From Amycolatopsis orientalis DSM 40040 = KCTC 9412 (GTDB lineage: Bacteria > Actinomycetota > Actinomycetes > Mycobacteriales > Pseudonocardiaceae): a stretch of 64,000 nt of DNA. The translations under genes and the position numbers were made by a program. Every line of letters starts with the position of its first letter. Positions within the stretch are counted from its first letter, which is position 1. The stretch spans positions 248,001-312,000 of the forward strand of contig NZ_ASJB01000080.1 of NCBI RefSeq assembly GCF_000478275.1, read 5' to 3'. Shown here one piece after another: positions 46,366 through 56,404 of the stretch. Below the pieces are notes generated by a model. That model was not told the origin of the DNA. It searched no databases and saw only the letters and a list, made by a program, of their open reading frames with translations.

Positions 46366-47698
46366 AACCGCCGCTCTGCTCGCGGTTCTCCTGCTGACGC
46401 TGACCGGATGCGCCGGTGCCGGCGCGCTCGGGACCGGCGACCGGACGCTCGTCGTCGCGATCGTCGCGAACCCGCAGATGAAGGACGCCATCGCACTCTC
46501 TGGCGAGTTCGAGAAGGCCAACCCCGGCGTCACGCTCAAATTCGTTTCGCTGCCCGAAAACCAGGCACGCGCGAAGATCACCGCGTCGACGGCCACCGAA
46601 GGCGGCGAGTTCGACGTCGTCATGATCAGCAACTACGAGGCGCCGCAGTGGGCCGCGAACGGCTGGCTCGAAAACCTCGATCCTCATCTCGCGGCGAATC
46701 CCTCCTACGATGCCGGTGACTTCATCCCGAGCATCAAGGAATCCTTGTCGCACAACGGATCGCTTTACGCGCTGCCGTTCTACGGCGAGTCGTCGTTCCT
46801 CGCCTACCGCAAGGATCTCTTCGAGCAGGCCGGACTCACGATGCCGGCCAGGCCGACGTGGTCGCAGATCGCGGAGTTCGCCGCGAAACTCGACGACAAG
46901 GCCAAGGGCGTCGCAGGGATCTGCCTGCGCGGGAAGCCCGGCTGGGGCGAGAGCCTCGCGCCGTTCACCACGGTCGCCAACACCTTCGGCGCGCAGTGGT
47001 TCGACAAGGACTGGAACGCTAAGCTCACCAGCCCCGAATTCAAGGCGGCCGCCGAGTTCTACGTGAACCTCGTGCGGAACCACGGCGAGGTCGGCGCGTC
47101 GAGTGCGGGCTTCTCCGAATGCGGCACGCGGTACACCCAGGGCCAGGCCGCCATGTGGTACGACGCCACGGTCATGGCGGGCACGAACGAGGATCCGTCG
47201 GCCAGCAAGGTCGTCGGGAAGTCCGGTTACGCCCCGGCCCCGGTGGAGAAGACGCGGGCGAGCGGCTGGCTCTACACCTGGGCGCTGGCGATCCCGAAGG
47301 TCGCCAAAGACAAGGACGCCGCCTTCAAGTTCATGTCCTGGATGACCGACAAGGCCTACGTACAGCGGGTCGCCCAGGAGTTCGGCGACTGGAACCGCGT
47401 CCCGCCGGGCGTGCGGAAGTCGACCTATGACATCCCACAGTACCGCGAGGCCGCCAAGGCGTACGCGCAGCCGACGCTGGACGGGATCGCGGACGCCGAC
47501 CAGCGGAAGGCGATGGCGAATCCGGTGCCCTATCCCGGGATCCAGTTCGTCGGCATCCCCGAGTTCCAGGACCTCGGCACGCGGGTGAGCCAGCAGCTTT
47601 CGGCGGCGATCGCGGGCCAGATCACCGTGGACGAAGCACTGAAGCAGTCGCAGGAGTACGCGCAGACCGTCGGCAAGTCCTATCAGGAGGTGCAGTGA
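46358..47698 (+). CDS. Sugar ABC transporter substrate-binding lipoprotein
   Basis: Family-1 extracellular solute-binding protein of 446 residues. The lipobox LTLTGC puts the lipid on Cys near residue 18. The mature part has TLVVAIVANPQMKDAIALS, the cluster EFDVVMISNYEAPQWAANG, LYALPFYGESSFLAYRKDLF and GQAAMWYDATVMAGTNED, all typical of polyol and oligosaccharide binders (SmoE/MalE group). GTG 46358 is used, with GGGAGG upstream, inside the end of the dehydrogenase gene. The downstream permeases begin at its stop codon. Together with the dehydrogenase, a polyol such as mannitol, sorbitol or inositol is plausible. Confidence 0.92.
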   Translation: MRKTAALLAVLLLTLTGCAGAGALGTGDRTLVVAIVANPQMKDAIALSGEFEKANPGVTLKFVSLPENQARAKITASTATEGGEFDVVMISNYEAPQWAANGWLENLDPHLAANPSYDAGDFIPSIKESLSHNGSLYALPFYGESSFLAYRKDLFEQAGLTMPARPTWSQIAEFAAKLDDKAKGVAGICLRGKPGWGESLAPFTTVANTFGAQWFDKDWNAKLTSPEFKAAAEFYVNLVRNHGEVGASSAGFSECGTRYTQGQAAMWYDATVMAGTNEDPSASKVVGKSGYAPAPVEKTRASGWLYTWALAIPKVAKDKDAAFKFMSWMTDKAYVQRVAQEFGDWNRVPPGVRKSTYDIPQYREAAKAYAQPTLDGIADADQRKAMANPVPYPGIQFVGIPEFQDLGTRVSQQLSAAIAGQITVDEALKQSQEYAQTVGKSYQEVQ

Positions 47699-48633
47699 TG
47701 GCCACGATCTCCGCTCCTGCCCGCCCGGAGCCGGCCCATGCGAGGAAGGCGGCTCCGAAACGCGGCACTGATACGCCGTTCAAGCGACGGCTGCCGCTGT
47801 TGCCCGCCTTGCTGTTCGTCGTCGCCGTGACCCAGTTGCCGTTCCTGCTGACGGTGTTCTACTCGTTCCAGTCGTGGAACCTGGTCCGGCCGGGTTCGCG
47901 GCATTTCGTCGGGCTGCGGAACTACATCGACGTCTTCGCCGACTCGACGTTCCTCGGCGCGTTGCTGAACACCGTCGTGCTCACGGTCGTCTGCGTGTTC
48001 GTCTCGCTGCTGCTCGGCCTGGGGCTGGCGATCCTGCTGGACCGCAAGTTCCTCGGCCGAGGGGTGGTCCGGACGCTGCTGATCACGCCGTTCCTCATCC
48101 TGCCCGCGGCGGGCGCACTGCTGTGGAAGACCACGATGTTCGACCCGACCTACGGATTGCTGCACTTCGTCTTCGGCACCGACGTCGACTGGCTTTCGGA
48201 ATTCCCGCTGGCCGCCGTGATGGCCCAGGTCGTCTGGCAGTGGACGCCGTTCATGATGCTGCTGATCCTGGCCGGGCTGCAGAGCCAGCCGAAGGACGTG
48301 CTGGAGGCCGCGTCGGTCGACGGTGCCGGCCGCTGGCGGACGTTCACCGCGATCACGCTGCCGCATCTGAGCCGGTTCCTGCAGCTGGCGACCCTGCTGG
48401 GCGCGATCTACATCGTGAACAGCTTCGACGCGATCTTCCTGATGACACAGGGAGGTCCGGGGACGGCCAGCACGAACCTGCCGTTCTACATCTACCAGCG
48501 GGCGTTCCAGGGTTTCGACATCGGACAGTCATCCGCGATGGGCGTGATCGTCGTGATCCTGACGATGATCGTCGCGACCTTCGCGCTGCGGCTGATGTTC
48601 CGCACGTTCTCGGTACAGGGAGGCGCGAAATGA
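47698..48633 (+). CDS. Sugar ABC transporter permease 1 (MalF-like)
   Basis: The 311-residue permease has six main helices and the cytoplasmic EAA motif EAASVDGAGRWRTFTAITLPHL, which contacts the ATPase. VTQLPFLLTVFYSFQSWNL and NYIDVFADSTFLGALLNTVV are typical of the carbohydrate uptake-1 family. I chose ATG 47698 because AGGAGG is seven bases upstream; a GTG one codon earlier also exists. The start overlaps the binding-protein stop by one base (TGATG). A charged N-terminus of about 30 residues precedes helix 1. No ATPase gene is present in this operon. Confidence 0.92.
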   Translation: MATISAPARPEPAHARKAAPKRGTDTPFKRRLPLLPALLFVVAVTQLPFLLTVFYSFQSWNLVRPGSRHFVGLRNYIDVFADSTFLGALLNTVVLTVVCVFVSLLLGLGLAILLDRKFLGRGVVRTLLITPFLILPAAGALLWKTTMFDPTYGLLHFVFGTDVDWLSEFPLAAVMAQVVWQWTPFMMLLILAGLQSQPKDVLEAASVDGAGRWRTFTAITLPHLSRFLQLATLLGAIYIVNSFDAIFLMTQGGPGTASTNLPFYIYQRAFQGFDIGQSSAMGVIVVILTMIVATFALRLMFRTFSVQGGAK

Positions 48634-49445
48634 AAAGCCGTTTCGGCCCCGGCGCGCTGACGGTCGCGACCTGGGTGATCGCGATCCTGTTCGTGTTCCC
48701 GCTGCTGTGGATGATCCTCACGGCCTTCAAACAGGAGGCCGACGCCTACACCGATCCGCCGCGACTGTTCTTCACGCCGACCCTCGACCAGTTCGCGGGC
48801 GTGCTCGAACGCGGCTTCCTGCCGTACCTGTCGAACTCGGCGTTCGTGACCGTCGTGTCGACGCTTTTCGTGCTGCTGCTGGGAATCCCGGCGGCGTACG
48901 CGCTCTCGCTGGCGCCGGTGAAGGGGACGAGCAACGCGCTCGGCTTCTTCCTGTCGACGAAGATGCTGCCGATCGTGGCGGCGATCATCCCGCTGTACGT
49001 GATCTCGCAGAACACCCGGCTGCTGGACAACGTCTGGGCGCTGATCATCCTGTACACCTCGATGAACCTGCCGCTGGCCATCTGGATGATGCGGTCGTTC
49101 TTCCTGGAGGTGCCGCACGAGATGATCGAGGCGGGCCGGATCGACGGGGCGACCCTGCCGATCCTGCTCCGGAAGATCATCATGCCGGTCGTCGCGCCCG
49201 GGGTGGCCGCGACCGCGCTGATCTGCGTGATCTTCTCGTGGACCGAGTTCTTCTACTCGGTCAACCTCACCGCCGCGCGGGCCGGGACGGTACCGGTGTT
49301 CCTGGTCGGCTTCATCACCAGCGAGGGCCTGTACTGGGCGCAGCTGTCCGCGGCCGCCCTGCTGGCGTCGCTGCCGGTGATGATCGTCGGCTGGATCGCG
49401 CAGAACCACCTGGTTCGGGGACTTTCGATGGGCGCCGTCAAGTAA
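48630..49445 (+). CDS. Sugar ABC transporter permease 2 (MalG-like)
   Basis: The 271-residue permease starts in an ATGA overlap with permease 1. VFPLLWMILTAFKQEADAYT opens the protein, and the EAA loop is MIEAGRIDGATLPILLRKIIMPVV. The ending GWIAQNHLVRGLSMGAVK is the usual MalG C-terminus. Six helices are predicted. As the operon ends here at a perfect 22-bp hairpin, ATP hydrolysis must be supplied by an MsiK-type shared ATPase encoded elsewhere, as in Streptomyces sugar importers; this is inference from the missing gene. Confidence 0.93.
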   Translation: MKSRFGPGALTVATWVIAILFVFPLLWMILTAFKQEADAYTDPPRLFFTPTLDQFAGVLERGFLPYLSNSAFVTVVSTLFVLLLGIPAAYALSLAPVKGTSNALGFFLSTKMLPIVAAIIPLYVISQNTRLLDNVWALIILYTSMNLPLAIWMMRSFFLEVPHEMIEAGRIDGATLPILLRKIIMPVVAPGVAATALICVIFSWTEFFYSVNLTAARAGTVPVFLVGFITSEGLYWAQLSAAALLASLPVMIVGWIAQNHLVRGLSMGAVK

Positions 49446-49455
49446 GGCGTTGGGT

Positions 49456-49501
49456 CTCGTGAGTGGTAATGAGGGTTAGAACCCTCATTACCACTCACGA
49501 G
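49456..49501. terminator. 22-bp perfect hairpin (repeat family D)
   Basis: Arms 49456-49477 and 49480-49501 (CTCGTGAGTGGTAATGAGGG and so on) are perfectly complementary with an AG centre. The element lies 10 bases after the permease stop and 10 before the convergent ferredoxin stop. Its sequence is unlike families A, B and T. Confidence 0.85.
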
Positions 49502-49510
49502 CCCGGTCGG

Positions 49511-49705
49511 TTACGCGAGGGAAAGCGCCTGGCTCGGGCAGATGTGCACGGCCGTGCGCGCGTTCTCCTCCGCCTTGCTCCCCTCGGGTTCCGCGACCAG
49601 CACGATGACCGTCCCGTCGTCCTCGCTCTGATCGAAGAGCTCGGGGTCGGTGAGCACGCACTGGCCCGCGCCCACACACCGGCCGGTGTCCGCGATGATC
49701 TTCAT
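49511..49705 (-). CDS. 3Fe-4S ferredoxin paired with a P450
   Basis: A 64-residue ferredoxin. Three Cys fit a [3Fe-4S] cluster: C10 and C16 in GRCVGAGQCVLTD, and C56 in VHICPSQALSL. A non-Cys residue (Ala) replaces the second motif-1 Cys of 4Fe ferredoxins. The acidic face (DPELFDQSEDDG) is suited to docking on reductase and P450. ATG 49705 has GGAGG upstream and lies eight bases after the P450 stop, so the two are cotranscribed, as in most actinobacterial P450 loci. A partner ferredoxin reductase is not in the window. Confidence 0.92.
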   Translation of the reverse strand: MKIIADTGRCVGAGQCVLTDPELFDQSEDDGTVIVLVAEPEGSKAEENARTAVHICPSQALSLA

Positions 49706-49713
49706 GGCTCCTC

Positions 49714-50928
49714 CTACCAGGTGACCGGAAGCGCGTGGAGGCCGTAGATCGACGAGTCGTGCTTGAACGGCAGGTCGTCGACCGGAACGGCGACCCGGAT
49801 GTCCGGGATACGCCGGAACAACGTATCGAACACGATCTGGAGTTCCAGCCGCGCGAGATTCTGGCCGAGACACTGGTGTGCCCCGAAGCCGAACGCCACG
49901 TGGTGCCGCGCGCCGCGTTCGATGTCGAAGTCGTCGGGGTTCTCGAAGCCTGCCGGGTCGTGGTTGCCCGCGTTGCTCAAGCCCACCACGCCCTCACCGG
50001 CCCGGATGAGCGTGCCGCCGATCTCGACGTCGGCCGTGGCGAAGCGTGAGGTCGCCATCTCCGCGATCGTGAATACCCTCAGGAGTTCTTCGATGGCGGG
50101 AAGGGTCTTGTCCGGGTCGGCCTTGATCTTCGCCAGCTGATCGGGGTTCTCCAGCAGGGTCACCGTGCCGAGCGAGATCATGTTCGCCGTCGTCTCGTGC
50201 CCGGCGATGAGCAGCAGGAACGCCAATCCGACGAGTTCTCCGTGGTCGGCTTCGCCGGATTCCCGCTGCTTCAGGATCTGGCGGCCGAGCAGGTCTTCCT
50301 CAGTGGCGTTCGCTTCCTTCTTGGCGACGAGTTCGTCGAGATACGTTTCGAGTTGCTCGAACGCCGTCTGCCGTTCTTCGGCGCTGACCTCCCGGTTGAG
50401 CATCTTGGAACTGCAGGACTGGAAGAAGTCATGGTCCGCATAGGGGACGCCGAGCAGTTCGCAGATGACCAGCGACGGAACCGGCAGCGAAAGCGCCGTG
50501 ACGAGATCGGCGGGTTTGGGGCCCGCGAGCAAGGCGTCGATGTGCTCGTCGACGATCTGCTGGATACGCGGCTGCAGTGCCTTCATCCGCTTGACCGTGA
50601 ATTCGCCGACGACGTCACGCCTGGCCCGGCCGTGTTCCGGCGGGTCCATCCCGATGAGGGACGGCCGGAAAGGCTTGTCCTCACGCCGGATCTGTCGTGC
50701 CACCATCATCGGGAACGACGGATTCTGCCGGTCGGAACTGAAATGCGGGCTGCTCAGCATTTCGCGGATGTCTTCGAGCCTGGTCAGTGCCCACGCCGTC
50801 TGCCCGGAAGGGAGGCTGACCCGCGAAATCGGACTTTCCTCGCGAAGCTTCTGATACTCGGGAGGCGGCGAAAACGGGCACTTCCGCGCCAGCGGCAGAG
50901 TGGCGGTGGTTTCCTCGACGTCGGTCAT
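49714..50928 (-). CDS. Cytochrome P450, CYP105-like
   Basis: Heme monooxygenase of 404 residues. The N-terminus FSPPPEYQKLREESPISRV is typical of the CYP105 group. The I-helix is LLIAGHETTANMI with the oxygen-activating Thr, the ExxR is EELLR, and the heme loop is FGFGAHQCLGQNLA with axial Cys353. MDPPEHGRARRDVVGEFTVKRM is the usual actinobacterial helix-C region. CYP105 enzymes hydroxylate macrolides, steroids, fatty acids and xenobiotics, so the substrate is not predictable. ATG 50928 follows AAGGACGA. The gene is divergent from a TetR regulator with a palindromic site between, suggesting inducible expression. Confidence 0.93.
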   Translation of the reverse strand: MTDVEETTATLPLARKCPFSPPPEYQKLREESPISRVSLPSGQTAWALTRLEDIREMLSSPHFSSDRQNPSFPMMVARQIRREDKPFRPSLIGMDPPEHGRARRDVVGEFTVKRMKALQPRIQQIVDEHIDALLAGPKPADLVTALSLPVPSLVICELLGVPYADHDFFQSCSSKMLNREVSAEERQTAFEQLETYLDELVAKKEANATEEDLLGRQILKQRESGEADHGELVGLAFLLLIAGHETTANMISLGTVTLLENPDQLAKIKADPDKTLPAIEELLRVFTIAEMATSRFATADVEIGGTLIRAGEGVVGLSNAGNHDPAGFENPDDFDIERGARHHVAFGFGAHQCLGQNLARLELQIVFDTLFRRIPDIRVAVPVDDLPFKHDSSIYGLHALPVTW

Positions 50929-50984
50929 CGGGTCGTCCTTCCCCGGGTGTCGGGTGAGTACGGGTGAAATCGGACAGGGGCCCC

Positions 50985-51009
50985 ATAAAACGTATGCGGA
51001 TGGTTTTAT
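50985..51009. promoter_or_regulatory. Candidate TetR operator between P450 and tetR genes
   Basis: ATAAAAC at 50985-50991 and GTTTTAT at 51003-51009 form a perfect 7-bp inverted repeat with an 11-base spacer, in the 216-base divergent region. It is AT-rich in a GC-rich setting, which makes chance less likely. It lies 57 bases from the P450 start and 136 from the regulator start. Confidence 0.6.
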
Positions 51010-51144
51010 TCCGCTTATGTCACCAAGGTACTCAAGTGGAGACAGGTCGTCCACTCGCGAAGGGGTGGTTCCGCGTGAAGCGTGAAGCGCCCGTTCGTCC
51101 GTGCGAGAATCACGGCGCCGAACCATCCGTGAGAGGCGAGGACC

Positions 51145-51798
51145 ATGACAGCCGACCCCGAGACCCCCTTGCGCGCCGACGCGCGCCGGAACCGGGATCA
51201 GATCCTGGCCGCCGCCCGGATGATCTTCGCTGCTCAGGGCGCCGAGGTCCCCATGGAGGAGATCGCGCGCGCGGCGGGGGTGGGCGTCGGCACGCTGTAC
51301 CGGCGTTTCCCGGACCGGGACGCGCTGATCCGGGCGGTCGCCGTCGACAACTTCGACAGGGTCCTCAGGGACGCGAAGGCGGCGAAGGACCAAGAGTCCT
51401 CTGACTGGGATGCCCTGATCCGGCTGCTGCACCAATCGATGGAACTCCAGCTGAGCATCCAGCTCGCGATGGTTTCCCCGCGGGCGCTGGCGATCCTCAA
51501 GAGCGATCCCGCCATCAAGGCCCTGCGTGACGATCTGCTGGTGGTGCTGGAGGGTTTCGTCCGGGGCGCGCAGGCGGAGGGCAGGCTCCGGACGGACGTC
51601 GGCACCGGCGACGTCGCGATGTTGTTCGCGACCTTGCTCCGGCAGATGCCGGGTAAGGGCCACGAGGTCGCGCGGATGGCGACCCGGCGCTGCATCGGGA
51701 TCATGATCGACGGGCTGCGGGCCGATCGGAACGGCTCATTGCCAGGCCGTGTCCTGACCGGCGCCGACCTGGACCCGGACCGGCCCCCGCGCCCCTGA
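51145..51798 (+). CDS. TetR-family transcriptional regulator
   Basis: The 217-residue regulator has the N-terminal helix-turn-helix RDQILAAARMIFAAQGAEVP, MEEIARAAGVGVGTLYRRFP and DRDALIRAVAVDNF. This is followed by a helical ligand domain. The sequence VGVGTLYRRFPDRDAL is the variant found in regulators whose C-terminal fold is the SbtR type. ATG 51145 has GGCGAGGA upstream. It is divergent from the P450-ferredoxin pair and probably represses it. The C-terminal tail (LPGRVLTGADLDPDRPPRP) is Pro/Asp-rich and likely disordered. A family A and B repeat block follows the stop. Confidence 0.92.
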   Translation: MTADPETPLRADARRNRDQILAAARMIFAAQGAEVPMEEIARAAGVGVGTLYRRFPDRDALIRAVAVDNFDRVLRDAKAAKDQESSDWDALIRLLHQSMELQLSIQLAMVSPRALAILKSDPAIKALRDDLLVVLEGFVRGAQAEGRLRTDVGTGDVAMLFATLLRQMPGKGHEVARMATRRCIGIMIDGLRADRNGSLPGRVLTGADLDPDRPPRP

Positions 51799-51804
51799 GA
51801 GCGG

Positions 51805-51923
51805 CGCGTTTAGCGGGCTAAACGCGACGCCTTCGGGACGCGGCACCGATCGCGTTTAGCCCGCTAAACGCGACGGCGGGTGACGCCACCTCATGCATTC
51901 AGAGGACTAAATGCATGAGGTGG
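51805..51923. repeat. Two family A palindromes and a variant family B hairpin
   Basis: Perfect A copies lie at 51805-51826 and 51851-51872, with centres GG and CC. A B-type hairpin has a 14-bp stem (51886-51899 with 51910-51923) whose arms differ from other B copies (CCACCTCATGCATT), while its loop keeps CAGAGGAC. The block separates the convergent tetR and aldehyde dehydrogenase genes and is a likely terminator. Confidence 0.85.
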
Positions 51924-51931
51924 GGTGGGGG

Positions 51932-52790
51932 TCAGACGCCCAGGGGGTGCCAGACGGTCTTCGCTTCCAGGTACCGCCGCAGCCGCGCGATGTCGGCGTC
52001 GGCCGTCCAGTCCGGCTCGGTGTCCGGCACGGTCAGGACGCGCTTCACCGTGCCCGCGGCGTCGCGGGCCAGGTCCGCCCGGGCGGACGGCTCCGCGCCG
52101 GTCGGGTCGAGGGCGTTGACGTCCCCGTGCGACGCGAGCCACGAACCCAGCTCCGACGCGCGGCCGGTCAGGATGTTCGCCACCCCGCCGGGCAGGTCGG
52201 ACGTGGCCAGGACCTCCGACAGGGTGATCGCGGGCAGCGGACGCTCCGCGCTGGAGACGACCACCGCCGTCGAGCCCGTCGCCAGCACCGGCGCCAGCAC
52301 ACTCACCAGACCCAGCAACGACGACTGCTGCGGCGCCAGTACGCCGACGACACCGGTCGGCTCCGGCACGGTGAAGGAGAAGTACGGGCCCGCGACGGGG
52401 TTGGCCGCGCCGAGCACGGTCGCGATCTTGTCCGTCCAGCCCGCGTACCAGACCCAGCGGTCGATCGAAGCGTCCACAAGGGACTGTGCCTTCTTCGCCG
52501 CGACGCCTTCGGACGCCGAAACCTCCGCGACGAACTGCTCGCGGCGTCCCTCCAGCATCTCCGCCACCCGGTAGAGCACCTGGCCGCGGTTGTACGCCGT
52601 CGCCGACGACCAGCCGCCGAAAGCCTTGCGGGCGGCGGAAACCGCGTCACGGACGTCCTTGCGGGACGCGTGCGAGGCGTTGGCGAGGAACTTGCCCTTG
52701 GCGTCGGTGACCGGGTACACGCGGCCGGATTCCGAGCGGGGGAACTTGCCGCCGATGTAGAGCTTGTAGGTCTTCGCCACCGAAATACGG

Positions 52791-52798
<8 letters not shown>
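51932..52798 (-). CDS. Truncated, catalytically empty aldehyde dehydrogenase-like protein (ALDH16 second-domain type)
   Basis: The 288-residue protein resembles the N-terminal two-thirds of the aldehyde dehydrogenase fold: KLYIGGKFPRSESGRVYPVT, VSAARKAFGGWSSATAYNRGQVLYRVAEML, and a Rossmann-like region. The key residues are gone. Where active enzymes have PWNFP the text is APQQSS, the NAD-binding Lys of KPAE is replaced in VVSSAERP, and there is no active-site Cys or Glu. The last 90 residues replace the catalytic domain. This matches the truncated second domain of ALDH16 enzymes. It overlaps the complete ALDH gene by 8 bases, so the two are translated together. I infer a non-catalytic partner, possibly structural. 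Confidence 0.8.
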
Positions 52799-54224
<1,426 letters not shown>

Positions 54225-54226
54225 GG

Positions 54227-55201
54227 TCAGTCCACCGTCACGTAGTCGGGACCGCTGTAGTGGCCGTCGGCCTGGGTGCGGCGCTGCAGCAGGAGGTCGT
54301 TGAGCAGGCTGGACGCCCCGAACCGGAAGAGGTCCGGGGTCAGCCACTGCTCGCCGGCGACCTCGTGCACCGCGACCAGGTACTTGATCGCGTCCTTGGT
54401 CGTCCGGATGCCACCGGCGGGTTTGACGCCGCGCAGTTCGCCGGTCTGGACGAACCAGTCGCGGACGGCCTGCAGCATCACGTGGGTGACCGGCAGGGTC
54501 GCGGCGGGCGAGACCTTGCCGGTGGAGGTCTTGATGAAGTCGCCGCCCGCCAGCAGCGCGAGCCAGGACGCGCGGCGGACGTTGTCGTAGGTGGCCAGCT
54601 CACCGGTTTCGAGGATGACCTTCAGGTGAGCGCTGCCACAGGCGGCCTTGATGGCCTGGATCTCCTCGAAGACCTCCAGGTAGCGGCCCTCCAGGAAGGC
54701 ACCCCTGTCGATCACCATGTCGATCTCGGCGGCGCCCGCGTCGACGGCGATCTTGGTGTCGGCCAGCTTGATCTCGCGGCTCGTGCGGCCGGCCGGGAAG
54801 CCGGTGGCGACACTCGCGACGTGGATGCCGGTGCCGTGCAGGGCCTCGACAGCCGTCTCGACCATGTCCGGGTACACGCAGACGGCCGCGACCTTGGGGG
54901 TGTCCGGCCGCTCCGGGTCCGGCCGCTTGGCCTTCGCGGCGAGCGCGCGGACCTTGCCCCGGGTGTCGGCGCCTTCGAGGGTCGTCAGGTCGACCATCGA
55001 GATCGCCGTGTCGATCGCCCAGAGTTTGGCGGCCTTCTTGATACTGCGCGTGCCGAGGCCCGCCGCCCGCTGCTCGACGCCGACCTGGTCGACACCGGGC
55101 AGCCCGTGCAGGAACCGGCGCAGGCTCGCCTCGTCGCGAGTCGCGTCCGTCAGCGGCGCCGGGGTTGCCGTCGCCGCTGACGAGCTGGTCGTAGCTGTCA
55201 T
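54227..55201 (-). CDS. deoC: Deoxyribose-phosphate aldolase
   Basis: Class I aldolase cleaving 2-deoxy-D-ribose 5-phosphate to acetaldehyde and glyceraldehyde 3-phosphate. The 324-residue TIM barrel is the longer form with an N-terminal extension (about 60 residues). VAAVCVYPDMV, VASVATGFPAGRTSREIKL, EIDMVIDRGAFL, LKVILETGEL, the Schiff-base Lys in GGDFIKTSTGK and GVKPAGGIR are all present. ATG 55201 is preceded by TTACAC on the minus strand (55215-55210) about eight bases away, so it is likely leaderless with its own promoter. The downstream aldehyde dehydrogenase pair is cotranscribed. This joins the window's deoA and cdd in one deoxynucleoside pathway. Confidence 0.95.
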   Translation of the reverse strand: MTATTSSSAATATPAPLTDATRDEASLRRFLHGLPGVDQVGVEQRAAGLGTRSIKKAAKLWAIDTAISMVDLTTLEGADTRGKVRALAAKAKRPDPERPDTPKVAAVCVYPDMVETAVEALHGTGIHVASVATGFPAGRTSREIKLADTKIAVDAGAAEIDMVIDRGAFLEGRYLEVFEEIQAIKAACGSAHLKVILETGELATYDNVRRASWLALLAGGDFIKTSTGKVSPAATLPVTHVMLQAVRDWFVQTGELRGVKPAGGIRTTKDAIKYLVAVHEVAGEQWLTPDLFRFGASSLLNDLLLQRRTQADGHYSGPDYVTVD

Positions 55202-55220
55202 ACGGGTGAGTGTAAGCGGC

Positions 55221-56381
55221 CTACAGGCTGGGCACCGGCGCCTGGGCGACCGCCCTGGTCGGGACCACCGGCGAGCAGAACTCCGAGATCATCGGCAGCT
55301 GACGCTTGAGGGAGGCGTCCGGCGACGCGGTGAGGTCCACGGTGGCCAGTGTGGAGATGTCCTTACCGGACTCGTCGTGGAAGCTGAGGGTGTTGAACCC
55401 CGGCAGGTCACCGCCGTGGCCCCAGACGGTGATGTCCTCCGCGCAGCCGCCCGCCGTCTTGAGGTTCAGTTTCATCAGGCCGAGGCCGTATTCGAGACCG
55501 CCGTTCAAGGGCACCGTCGTCTTCATCTGGGCCAGCAGATCCGCGGGCAGCAGACGGCCGCCGAGCAGAGCCTCGAAGAAGCGGTTGAGGTCCTTGCCCG
55601 AAGACACCATCCCGCCCGCGCCGAAGTAGCGCGAGTAGTTGTAGGTCGTGACGTCGGTGAGGCCGCGCGGCGCGTCGTACAGCTGCTCGTAGCCGTGCGC
55701 GGCCGGTTTGAACAGGAACGGGAAGTCACGGGGGAGCGAGGTGTCGCGCAGGTGCAGCGGTCCGGTGACGCGCTCGGCCAGCACGCGCTCCAGCGGCTTG
55801 TGGGTGGTCTTCTCGACCAGCAGGCCGAGGACGTTGTAGCCGGTGTTGGAGTACCCCCAGCTCGTTCCGGGCTTGAACTGCAGCGGCTGCTTCGACGTGC
55901 TCAAGCGGATCTGGTCTTCGCTGCCGAAGTGCTCGAAGCGCTCGGTGTCGATCTCCGGCCCCGTCGCCCAGGAATCCTCGGGAAGCAGGTCACGTGGGAG
56001 ACCGCTGGTGTGCTGCAGCAGCTGGCGGACGGTGATCGGCTCCGGATACGGCAGCAGCCCGGGGAGGTGGCGCTGGACGGGCTCGTCCAGCCCGACGCGT
56101 TTTTCGGCGACCAGCTGCAGCACCAGTGTCGCGACGAACACCTTGGACACACTCGCGATCCGCCAGCGACCGGACGCGTCGGGCTTACCGGGCCGGGTGA
56201 TGTCCGCGACGCCGCTGACACCGCGGAAGTCATCGGCGACCGCGACCATGCCGGGAATGCCCGCGGCCACCGCCGCGTCCATCGCGGTCTGGCGCGGATC
56301 GGCCTTCCCGGCGGCCGCCGCCGGGAGCGCGGTGACGGAAAGTGTTACGGCACAAGCGATCGCGACAAGAGTTCGGCGCAT
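55221..56381 (-). CDS. Secreted class C beta-lactamase-fold serine hydrolase
   Basis: The 386-residue precursor has a signal peptide (1-24, ending PAAAAG) and a penicillin-binding/beta-lactamase fold. The nucleophile Ser is in RIASVSKVF (SxxK), the Tyr of the YxN motif is in WGYSNTGYN, and the third motif is WGHGGDLPG (HxG in place of KTG). These features are shared by D-aminopeptidases, esterases (EstB-like) and D-Ala-D-Ala carboxypeptidases, so the substrate is open. One Cys pair may be extracytoplasmic. The ATG at 56381 is the natural start. The gene precedes deoC by 19 bases, but deoC probably has its own promoter. Confidence 0.88.
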   Translation of the reverse strand: MRRTLVAIACAVTLSVTALPAAAAGKADPRQTAMDAAVAAGIPGMVAVADDFRGVSGVADITRPGKPDASGRWRIASVSKVFVATLVLQLVAEKRVGLDEPVQRHLPGLLPYPEPITVRQLLQHTSGLPRDLLPEDSWATGPEIDTERFEHFGSEDQIRLSTSKQPLQFKPGTSWGYSNTGYNVLGLLVEKTTHKPLERVLAERVTGPLHLRDTSLPRDFPFLFKPAAHGYEQLYDAPRGLTDVTTYNYSRYFGAGGMVSSGKDLNRFFEALLGGRLLPADLLAQMKTTVPLNGGLEYGLGLMKLNLKTAGGCAEDITVWGHGGDLPGFNTLSFHDESGKDISTLATVDLTASPDASLKRQLPMISEFCSPVVPTRAVAQAPVPSL

Positions 56382-56404
56382 CGGATGTATCCCCCCAGTT
56401 CGGC

